5,855 nt of DNA from Candidatus Eiseniibacteriota bacterium (GTDB lineage Bacteria > Eisenbacteria > RBG-16-71-46 > CAIMUX01 > VGJL01), in assembly GCA_014729455.1 (NCBI GenBank), contig WJJW01000121.1, forward strand, positions 1 to 5,855, given 5' to 3'. The notes under the pieces are model-generated. The model had not been told where the DNA came from, ran no database searches, and saw nothing but the letters and a program-made list of their open reading frames with translations. Shown here in pieces: positions 1-5,855 of this stretch. Position 1 is the first letter of the stretch. Each line of letters opens with the position of its first letter. A program made the position numbers and the translations under genes.

Positions 1-23
1 ATCAAACCCCCAGCCCCTAGTCG

Positions 24-29
24 AAGGAG
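24..29 (+). promoter_or_regulatory. Shine-Dalgarno site of the transketolase-like gene
   Basis: AAGGAG lies nine bases before the ATG at 39, which is good spacing. A TAG at 18-20 is in frame with that ATG, so the reading frame cannot extend further left and ATG 39 is the first possible Met start. The 38 bases before the gene are too few to judge a promoter or whether another gene precedes it. Confidence 0.75.
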
Positions 30-38
30 CCGATACGG

Positions 39-2384
39 ATGAGCCGGGTCGAAGAGATACGCCGCCGCGAGGAACAGAACTACGACCGCTGGGAGAAGGT
101 GGTCGATCTGATCGATCAATTCATCGACATGATGCTCAACTACCGGCAGAGCGGTCACCCCGGAGGATCGCGTTCGAAGGTGCACACCTTCGTCTCGATG
201 CTCCTCGGCGACGTGATGCGGTGGGATGCGCGGCGTCCGGAGCGTCGCTTCGCCGACCGGTTCGTCCTGGTCGCCGGCCACACAGCGCCGCTGGTCTATG
301 CGACTCTGCCGGTCTTGAACGAGGCGCTGCGCGTCAAGCACCGGCAGACCGGCGATCCCCGCTACGCGATCCGCGACGAGAAGCACCGGGCGCTCTACTG
401 GGAGCACCTGCTGAACTTCCGGCGCCGCGGCGGTCTGGCCGGACACGCCGAGATGGAGGGGAACACCCTCTTCTTCAAGTTCAACACCGGACCATCCGGC
501 CACGGCAGCCCCCCGGCGGCCGGAGAAGCGGTCGCGCTCAAGCGCGCGGGGGCGGGCGAGGTCCGTGTCTTCGCCATGGAAGGCGAAGGCGGCCTCACCG
601 CCGGCGCCGGACACGAGACGAAGAACAGCGCCTGGGGCCTCGGGCTCGACAATCTGGTCTACCTGGTCGACTGGAACGACTTCGGGATCGATGACCATCC
701 CGCCTCGAGCGTCGTTCCGGGAACCCCGGAAGACTGGTTCTCCTCGTATGGCTGGCGTGTGCTCGGAACGGAGAACGGCAGCGAGATCCCGCACGTGCAT
801 CCGCTGCTCGTGGAGGCCGTCCACGGGGACTCCGGCGGGGTCCCGACGGTCTTCTGGTTCAAGACGCGCAAGGGTCGCGGCTACCTGAAGTACGACTACA
901 AGAGCCACGGAGCCCCGCACAAGGCGAACAGCGAGCTCTACTGGGAGACGAAGCGGCTCTTCGCCGAGAAGTACGGCGTCGACTTCGCCGGCTTCGGCGA
1001 GCCGCCGCCGGAGGATGCGGGCGCCTTCCGCGCGCAGGTCGAGACGAACTTCCGCAAGGTCGTCGAGGTCCTGCATCGCGACCAGGATCTCGTCGACTAC
1101 CTCGCCGATACCCTGGTCCGGATCGGGGATTCCGTACCGGAAAAGATCGAAGGGTTCCGGCTCGACGGACGAAAGAGCCCGGTCCGGGACGAGACGATCA
1201 CCGACTTCCGCGGCTACCCCCCGTCGATCTGGGCGGAGCCGGGCGAGAAGCGCCCCAACCGCGCCGCGCTCGCGAAGTGGGGGTCCTGGGTCAACAGCTA
1301 CAGCCGCGAGAAGTACGGCCGACCGCTCTTCCTGGCGATGTCGGCCGACCTGGCGGCGTCGACGAACATCGCCGGATTCGCGGACGGCTTCGAGGAGCGG
1401 GAGGGCTGGGGCAAGTACCACCGAACCGAGAACCCCGAGGGAGCGCTCCTGCCCCAGGAGATCACCGAGTTCACGAACTCCGGGATCACCGTCGGGATCG
1501 CGACCGTCAACCTCTCCGAGAAGCCGGAAAAGGAGTTCGAGGGGTTCTACGCCGCCTGCTCCACCTACGGCAGCTTCTCGTATCTGAAGTACGGTCCGAT
1601 GCGGCTGTTCAGCCAGCTCGCCCAGGATTGCCCGTTGAAGGTCGGGAAGGTCCTCTGGGTGGCCGGCCACTCCGGTCCGGAGACGGCCGACGATAGCCGG
1701 ACCCATTTCGGGGTCTACGCACCCGGCGTCACGCAGCTCTTTCCCGACGGGCACGTCTGCGACGTCCATCCGTGGGAGTACAACGAGGTGCCGGTCGTGA
1801 TCGCCGCCGGCCTCGCCTCCCCCGCCCCGATCGTCGCGCTGCACCTGACCCGACCGGGCATCGAGATCCCGGACCGCGCGGCGATCGGCTGCGCCCACCA
1901 CTACGAGGCCTCCCGCGGCGCGTACCTGATCCGCGATTACGACCCGAAGCGCCCGCCGATGGGATGCATCCTGGTCCAGGGGACGAGCACGACGGCGAAC
2001 GTCGTCAAGATCCTCCCCGAGCTGGACAAGAGCGGCCTGAACGTCAAGCTGGTCGCGGCGATCAGTCCCCAGCTCTTCGGCTGGCAAGACCGCCAGTACC
2101 GCGACCGGATCCTCCCCGCCGAGGACCGGCTGGACGCGACCTTCATCAGCAATCGGAGCCGGCGGCTGATGTTCGACTGGATGCTCCACCCGGTCGCGAA
2201 CGAGTACGCGATGACCAGCGACTTCGACAATCGCTGGAGGACCGGAGGAAACGTCGACGAGGTGATCGAGGAGGCGCATCTCTCCCCCGACTGGCTGCTT
2301 ACGGGGATCGAGCGGTTCGTCCGCGAGCGTCCGGAGCGTCTCGCGCGGCTCCGCGAGATCCTCGAGGCGACGGAGAACCGCTAA
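39..2384 (+). CDS. Transketolase-like thiamine diphosphate enzyme, long divergent form
   Basis: Probable cytosolic ThDP- and metal-dependent transketolase, moving two-carbon units between sugar phosphates in the non-oxidative pentose-phosphate pathway. Three domains in family order: cofactor PP domain (about 15-320), pyrimidine domain (about 405-615) and C-terminal domain (about 635-765). Aligned by eye with E. coli TktA (numbering from memory), catalytic and cofactor positions are present: H40 in SGHPGG (H26), H81 (H66), H136 (H100), H290 in HGAP (H261), E477 (E411), D552 (D469) and H556 (H473). Phosphate-binding positions also match: R408, S435, H544, R605 (R358, S385, H461, R520). The C-terminal LFGWQD..YRDRILP resembles LFDAQDEAYRESVLP of TktA. 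Odd points: the metal motif is G182-E183-G184 rather than GDG, A188 replaces E160, and 781 residues exceed the usual ~660, with extra length in several loops. No signal peptide or membrane segment. First gene of the apparent operon. The family is secure; substrates are inferred, so no symbol is given. Confidence 0.85.
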   Translation: MSRVEEIRRREEQNYDRWEKVVDLIDQFIDMMLNYRQSGHPGGSRSKVHTFVSMLLGDVMRWDARRPERRFADRFVLVAGHTAPLVYATLPVLNEALRVKHRQTGDPRYAIRDEKHRALYWEHLLNFRRRGGLAGHAEMEGNTLFFKFNTGPSGHGSPPAAGEAVALKRAGAGEVRVFAMEGEGGLTAGAGHETKNSAWGLGLDNLVYLVDWNDFGIDDHPASSVVPGTPEDWFSSYGWRVLGTENGSEIPHVHPLLVEAVHGDSGGVPTVFWFKTRKGRGYLKYDYKSHGAPHKANSELYWETKRLFAEKYGVDFAGFGEPPPEDAGAFRAQVETNFRKVVEVLHRDQDLVDYLADTLVRIGDSVPEKIEGFRLDGRKSPVRDETITDFRGYPPSIWAEPGEKRPNRAALAKWGSWVNSYSREKYGRPLFLAMSADLAASTNIAGFADGFEEREGWGKYHRTENPEGALLPQEITEFTNSGITVGIATVNLSEKPEKEFEGFYAACSTYGSFSYLKYGPMRLFSQLAQDCPLKVGKVLWVAGHSGPETADDSRTHFGVYAPGVTQLFPDGHVCDVHPWEYNEVPVVIAAGLASPAPIVALHLTRPGIEIPDRAAIGCAHHYEASRGAYLIRDYDPKRPPMGCILVQGTSTTANVVKILPELDKSGLNVKLVAAISPQLFGWQDRQYRDRILPAEDRLDATFISNRSRRLMFDWMLHPVANEYAMTSDFDNRWRTGGNVDEVIEEAHLSPDWLLTGIERFVRERPERLARLREILEATENR

Positions 2385-2388
2385 GGAG
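2383..2388 (+). promoter_or_regulatory. Shine-Dalgarno site overlapping the upstream stop codon
   Basis: AAGGAG shares two bases with the TAA stop (2382-2384) of the transketolase-like gene and lies twelve bases before the ATG at 2401. That spacing is slightly long but workable. The arrangement suggests ribosomes finishing the first gene can reinitiate on the second. Confidence 0.6.
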
Positions 2389-2400
2389 CGCCCGGGCCGC

Positions 2401-3555
2401 ATGACGGGGTCCGAATCAGAACTGACCGCGCTCCGGCGCGAGCTCCACCGCCTGGCGGAGCGATCCGGCTCGGAGGAGAAGACCGCGGAGCGCATCGCGG
2501 AGTTTCTCCGCACGCATCGGCCGGATCGTCTGGAGACCGGGATCGGCGGCCACGGCGTGGCCGCGCTATTCGAAGGCGCCGAACCGGGTCCGCGATTGAT
2601 GATCCGCGCCGACCTCGACGCGCTTCCGATCGACGAGACGATCCGGATCGCGCATGCGTCCCGGACCCCCGGCGTCGCCCACAAGTGCGGCCACGACGGC
2701 CACATGACGATCGTGGCGGGTCTGGCGTCCTTGCTCCGCGAGGATCCGGTGGCCAAGGGATCGATCCTCCTGCTGTTCCAGCCTTCCGAAGAGACGGGCG
2801 AGGGAGCCGACCGGGTGCTCGCCGATCCGAAGTTCAGCGCGCTACGTCCCGACTTCGTGCTCGCCCTGCACAACCTTCCCGGATATCCGGAACGGACGGT
2901 CGTCGTGCGCGACGACGTGTTCGCCTACGGATCGATCGGGGTCATCTGCGAGCTCACCGGCGCCACTTCCCACGCGGCGGAGCCGGCGGCCGGCCGCAGC
3001 CCCGCCCTCGCCATCGCCCAGGCGATCGAAGCGATCAGCGCCCTGCCGCAGTTCGACGCGCCGATCGAGGAGTCGGCGAAGGCGACGGTGATCCACGCGC
3101 GAGTGGGCGAGCGAGCCTTCGGCACCTCTCCGGGCGAAGGGCAGGTGCTGGCGACGCTCCGCTCCGGCTCGGAAGCGGTGCTGCAGCGGATGCGCGAACG
3201 GACCGAGCGGATCCTCGCCGCCATCGCCGGCGCGTACGAGCTGCAGCACCGGCTCACCTGGGTCGAGGAGTTCCCGCCGACCCGGAACGACGCGGACTGG
3301 ACCCGCCGGATCCGCGCCGCCGCGTCGGCCCTCGGATACGAGCGGAGCGATCCGGCGCACCCGTTCCCCTGGTCGGAGGACTTCGGGCACTTCACGGCGA
3401 AGCTCCCCGGGGCGCTCTTCGGGTTCGGGGTCGGTACCGATCGGCCCGCGCTCCATCACCCCGACTACGACTTCCCGGACGCGATGATCCTCCCGGCGCG
3501 GGATCTTCTCGCCGAGATCATCCGCGGGTTCAGCGGAGGAGGAGAAGGAGCGTGA
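2401..3555 (+). CDS. M20-family (M20D-like) metal-dependent amidohydrolase
   Basis: Predicted cytosolic two-metal hydrolase that cleaves an amide bond in N-acyl amino acids or related conjugates. M20D relatives include hippurate hydrolase, N-acetyldiaminopimelate deacetylase and auxin-conjugate hydrolases. The core motifs are in order: RADLDALPIDE (69-79), HKCGHDGH (94-101; ligands C96 and H98), QPSEE (127-131; catalytic and metal-binding glutamates), LHNLPG (156-161; H157) and LHHPDYDF (351-358; H352 probably the last ligand). A lid/dimerisation domain occupies roughly 174-290, with SHAAEP (190-195) supplying the His that usually reaches the partner's active site. That stretch reads SHAAEPAAGRSP, lacking the DP common in this subfamily, so it belongs to a side branch. 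Length (384) is normal and there is no signal peptide. It starts 16 bases after the transketolase-like stop, and its TGA overlaps the racemase GTG. The family is sure; the substrate is not readable from sequence. Confidence 0.9.
   Translation: MTGSESELTALRRELHRLAERSGSEEKTAERIAEFLRTHRPDRLETGIGGHGVAALFEGAEPGPRLMIRADLDALPIDETIRIAHASRTPGVAHKCGHDGHMTIVAGLASLLREDPVAKGSILLLFQPSEETGEGADRVLADPKFSALRPDFVLALHNLPGYPERTVVVRDDVFAYGSIGVICELTGATSHAAEPAAGRSPALAIAQAIEAISALPQFDAPIEESAKATVIHARVGERAFGTSPGEGQVLATLRSGSEAVLQRMRERTERILAAIAGAYELQHRLTWVEEFPPTRNDADWTRRIRAAASALGYERSDPAHPFPWSEDFGHFTAKLPGALFGFGVGTDRPALHHPDYDFPDAMILPARDLLAEIIRGFSGGGEGA
3535..3550 (+). promoter_or_regulatory. Extended purine-rich Shine-Dalgarno tract before the racemase
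   Basis: A run of GGAG repeats inside the last codons of the amidohydrolase contains GGAGG at 3535-3539 and 3538-3542. The second copy ends nine bases before the GTG at 3552, which supports GTG as the start. The same tract encodes the Gly/Glu-rich C-terminal tail of the amidohydrolase. Confidence 0.7.
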
Positions 3556-4742
3556 CGCTCGAGCTCTCCGAGCCGGTCCACGCGTCGTCCGCAATCGAGC
3601 TGAGCGAGTCGGCGTACCGGCGCAACGTCCGTTTCCTCCGCTCCACGATCGGCCGCGCCCCGACCTTCTCGTCGGTGATCAAGGGCAACGCCTACGGGCA
3701 CGGGATCGAGGCGTTCGTACCGATGGCGGAGCGCTGCGGGGTCCGCCACTTCACGGTCTTCAGCGCGGTCGAAGCGAGCCGGGCGCTGTCGGCGATCCGG
3801 AAAGGGAGCGAGATCATGATCGCCGGGTTCATCGCCGACGAGGACCTGCCCTGGGCGCTGTCCCACGATCTCTCCTTCTACGTCTTCGACTGCGAGCGCC
3901 TCCGGGCAGCGGCGGAGGCGGCGCGACGGGTCGGGCGGCCGGCCCGCGTCCATCTGGAGCTGGAGACCGGCCTGAACCGGACCGGTCTCGCCGGTCCGAC
4001 GCTGGAAGAGACGATCGAGATCCTCTCGAGAGAGTCCGAGACGATCAACGTGCAGGGCGTCTGCACGCACTTCGCCGGGGCGGAGAGCATCGGCAACTAC
4101 GTCCGTGTCCGCCAGCAGATCGAGCGGTTCGACGAGATGTGCCGCAGCCTCGAGCGGGTCGGGATCCCCGTTCGACTCCGACACACCGCCTGCTCCGCCG
4201 CCGCGCTGACCTACCCGGAAACGGTCATGGACCTCGTCCGGTTCGGGATCGTCCAGTACGGATTCTGGCCGACGCAGGAGACACGGATGCGCTTCCTGCT
4301 CGATCACGGGCTCGACCGGCGCCAGGGCGCCCCCGAGCCGCTGCGCCGGGTGATGCGGTGGAGGAGCCTGATCATGTCGATCAAGCAGATCTCCCCCGGC
4401 GAGTTCGTCGGCTACGGGACCAGCTACCAGGCGACCCGGCGCCAGCGGGTCGCCGCGGTCCCGGTCGGCTACTACCACGGATTCTCCCGCAGCCTGAGCA
4501 ACCTCGGCTACGTGCTGGTCCGCGGCCGGCGCGCGCCCGTGATCGGGCTGGTCAACATGAACATGATGATGATCGACGTCACCGAGGTGCCCGGCGTCGA
4601 GCACGGCGACGAGGTCGTTCTGATCGGCAAGCAGAAGCGGCGAACCATCTCGGTCAGCTCGTTCGGCGACCTGACCCGGATGCTGAACTACGAGATCCTG
4701 GTCCGCATCCCTCCGGAGATCCCTCGGATCGTCGTCGCGTGA
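3552..4742 (+). CDS. alr: Alanine racemase (fold-III PLP enzyme), variant active-site entrance
   Basis: Interconverts L- and D-alanine; D-alanine feeds peptidoglycan synthesis. The N-terminal PLP barrel carries K44 in VIKGNAYGHG (Schiff-base lysine), ETGLNRTG (138-145, R143), H173, S215 and R230 in DLVRFGIVQYG (the arginine at the PLP ring nitrogen). The C-terminal domain carries the second catalytic residue Y288 in GYGTSY, plus Y307, R313 and Y380. The 396-residue length is normal for the family. Start choice: the GTG has a strong ribosome site, the first residues align with family N-termini, and the next in-frame ATG (3723) falls after K44. The start overlaps the amidohydrolase stop as GTGA, implying translational coupling. 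Compared with Geobacillus Alr (numbering from memory), K129, R309 and D313 become E136, L333 and N337, and the GYADG motif reads GYYHG. The family is secure; another amino-acid substrate is possible but not indicated. Confidence 0.88.
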   Translation: MTLELSEPVHASSAIELSESAYRRNVRFLRSTIGRAPTFSSVIKGNAYGHGIEAFVPMAERCGVRHFTVFSAVEASRALSAIRKGSEIMIAGFIADEDLPWALSHDLSFYVFDCERLRAAAEAARRVGRPARVHLELETGLNRTGLAGPTLEETIEILSRESETINVQGVCTHFAGAESIGNYVRVRQQIERFDEMCRSLERVGIPVRLRHTACSAAALTYPETVMDLVRFGIVQYGFWPTQETRMRFLLDHGLDRRQGAPEPLRRVMRWRSLIMSIKQISPGEFVGYGTSYQATRRQRVAAVPVGYYHGFSRSLSNLGYVLVRGRRAPVIGLVNMNMMMIDVTEVPGVEHGDEVVLIGKQKRRTISVSSFGDLTRMLNYEILVRIPPEIPRIVVA

Positions 4743-4752
4743 GGCGCCCTCC
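4743..4752. other. Ten-base gap between convergent stop codons
   Basis: The racemase TGA (4740-4742) and the lyase TGA (complement of 4753-4755) are separated by only ten bases. The gap begins with the six-base palindrome GGCGCC, and a four-base GAGG/CCTC pairing spans 4741-4751. There is no U-run on either strand, so I do not call a terminator. Transcripts from both sides probably run into the opposing gene or end by a factor-dependent route. Confidence 0.6.
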
Positions 4753-5855
4753 TCACTCCCCCAGGAGACCCGGCTCGGTCCAGCGGCGCAGGTCGAAGAT
4801 CTCCTCGATCCGTTCCGGAGGCAGGATCCTTTTCTCCTCGAGGACGCGACGGATCGACTTGCCCTCGGCGAGGGCGGTGTTGACGACCTCGGCGCCCGTC
4901 TCGTAACCGACGACCGGGTTGAGGATCGTCGCGATCGCGACGCTGCTCTCCGCGTAGGCCCGGCAGCGCTCCTCGTCCACTTCGATCCCCGCGACGCAGC
5001 GGTCCCGGAGGTTGGCGACGGCGTTGGCGAGAAGGTCGAGGCCCGAAAGGAGGTTGTCTGCGATCACCGGCATCATCACGTTCAGCTCGAGCTGCCCCGC
5101 CTGTGCGGCGGCGGCCACCGTCGCCTCGCACCCGATCACCTGATAGCATGCCATCGCGGTCGATTCGGCGATCACCGGGTTGACCTTTCCCGGCATGATC
5201 GAGGATCCCGGCTGCACCGCCGGCAGCCGGATCTCGGCGAGACCGGTCCGAGGCCCGGAGGCGAGCAGGCGCAGGTCGTTCGTGATCCGGATCAACTCGA
5301 TGGCGAGGGCGCGGGCGGCGCCGATCAGGTCCACGATCGGCGCGTGGGACTGCATCGCCTCGAAGCGGTCTTCCGCCGGTCGCAGCGTGATTCCGTAGAG
5401 CGTGGATAGCTCCGCCACGACCGTCTTCGCATAGTCCGGATGCGTGTTCAGGCCCGTACCGGCCGCGCTGCCGCCGATTCCCAGCTCGCGCACCTCGATC
5501 ACCGCCCGCCCGATCCGCTCCGCGCGACGTTCGAGACAGAGGGAGTATCCGCCCAGCTCCTGTCCCAGACGGATCGGGACCGCGTCCTGGAGGTGGGTCC
5601 GCCCGCTCTTGACGACCCGGTCGAAGGCCCGGGCCCGCTCGGCGAACGAAGCGGCGAGCGTCTCCGTCTCCGCGGCGAGCCGCGCGCCGAGGACGGATCC
5701 CCCCAGCCGGATCGCCGTCGGAACGACGTCGTTCGTCGACTGCCCCAGATTGACGTGGTCGTTCGGGTGGATCCGGTCGGTCCGATCACGCGCGACGCCG
5801 AGGATCTCGCAGGCGCGGCCGGCGATCACCTCGTTCGCGTTCATGTGGATCGAGG
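4753..5855 (-). CDS. aspA: Aspartate ammonia-lyase (aspartase/fumarase superfamily), 5' end beyond the window
   Basis: Predicted cytosolic lyase splitting L-aspartate into fumarate and ammonia. The frame stays open to the right edge and reads SIH before MNANE, matching the internal T-S-x-x-MNANE motif of the family. The Met at 5844 is therefore internal, and roughly 95-110 N-terminal residues are missing. Counting that Met as 1: HPNDHVNLGQSTND (26-39), GRTHLQDAVP (81-90), GTGLN (129-133) and the signature GSSIMPGKVN (213-222), whose first Ser (214) matches the catalytic Ser of the mobile loop. Aspartase over fumarase is favoured by STND, where class II fumarases usually have SSND; by AGQLELNVMMPV (249-260); and by the ending TEPGLLGE, which resembles TKPGIAG of Bacillus aspartase. 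A class II fumarase remains possible. The gene converges on the racemase with a ten-base gap, so it belongs to a different transcript. No frameshift or missing key residue is visible. Confidence 0.82.
   Translation of the reverse strand, partial: SIHMNANEVIAGRACEILGVARDRTDRIHPNDHVNLGQSTNDVVPTAIRLGGSVLGARLAAETETLAASFAERARAFDRVVKSGRTHLQDAVPIRLGQELGGYSLCLERRAERIGRAVIEVRELGIGGSAAGTGLNTHPDYAKTVVAELSTLYGITLRPAEDRFEAMQSHAPIVDLIGAARALAIELIRITNDLRLLASGPRTGLAEIRLPAVQPGSSIMPGKVNPVIAESTAMACYQVIGCEATVAAAAQAGQLELNVMMPVIADNLLSGLDLLANAVANLRDRCVAGIEVDEERCRAYAESSVAIATILNPVVGYETGAEVVNTALAEGKSIRRVLEEKRILPPERIEEIFDLRRWTEPGLLGE

Noticed and set aside
1015..1587. Plus-strand open frame of 190 codons inside the transketolase-like gene
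   Set aside because: The product is almost all Arg, Ser, Thr and Pro, typical of a frame-shifted reading of GC-rich coding DNA.
39..2384. Phosphoketolase, DXS or pyruvate dehydrogenase E1 as alternative identity
   Set aside because: The HGAP histidine, the transketolase phosphate-binding set and the LF.xQD..YR..LP C-terminal motif fit transketolase. The GDGEAETG of phosphoketolase is absent.
2685..3551. Open frame running upstream of the racemase GTG in the same frame
   Set aside because: The translation is Arg/Gly/Ala-rich low complexity lying over the well-conserved amidohydrolase in another frame. Racemase homology begins at the GTG, so this is not a fused domain.
3965..3996. Cluster of GACCGG/CCGGTC words including the palindrome GACCGGTC, possible hairpin
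   Set aside because: It encodes the conserved TGLNRTGLAG stretch of the racemase. Codon bias for Gly, Arg and Thr explains the repetition.
3465..4604. Long minus-strand open frame (379 codons) opposite the racemase
   Set aside because: It is the antisense shadow of a clearly conserved gene in GC-rich DNA. Its translation is rich in Asp, Arg, Ala, Pro and His with no recognisable motif.
4741..4751. Possible bidirectional terminator hairpin (GAGG-CGC-CCTC)
   Set aside because: The stem is only four base pairs and no T-run flanks it on either strand.
5842..5844. ATG on the minus strand as start of the lyase
   Set aside because: It sits within the conserved internal MNANE motif, the frame continues open to the window edge with fitting residues, and the product would lack the N-terminal domain.

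Overview
This is a GC-rich, densely coding stretch of bacterial chromosome. Third codon positions are strongly G/C-biased, and almost no base lies outside a gene. It holds three same-strand genes that look like one operon (38-4742, plus strand) and a fourth gene on the minus strand converging on them (4753 to the right edge, 5' end cut off by the window). I see no RNA genes, mobile elements, CRISPR arrays, long repeats or signs of recent transfer. The composition and protein flavour suit a high-GC, deep-branching environmental bacterium (for example Candidatus Eisenbacteria, Gemmatimonadota or a similar group), but that placement is only an impression.

Left to right: (1) a 781-residue transketolase-like ThDP enzyme, longer than the usual ~660 residues, with a GEG in place of the normal GDG in the cofactor metal site; (2) a 384-residue M20-family metal-dependent amidohydrolase with all its metal-binding motifs; (3) a 396-residue fold-III PLP alanine racemase starting at GTG, whose start overlaps the stop of gene 2 by four bases; (4) converging from the other strand, an aspartase/fumarase-superfamily lyase, best read as aspartate ammonia-lyase.

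The spacing (16 bases between genes 1 and 2, a 4-base overlap between genes 2 and 3, good Shine-Dalgarno sequences before all three) argues for co-transcription and coupled translation. As a set the genes touch amino-acid and sugar-phosphate metabolism: the amidohydrolase frees amino acids from N-acyl or amide conjugates, the racemase interconverts L- and D-alanine (the cell-wall D-Ala supply), the lyase links aspartate to fumarate and ammonia, and the transketolase links to the pentose-phosphate pathway. A dedicated joint pathway is not shown by the sequence.

The points most worth a second look are the altered metal site of the long transketolase, which nevertheless keeps every phosphate-binding position of the classical enzyme, and the changed substrate-entry residues of the racemase. 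I found no clear evidence of a wholly new system.
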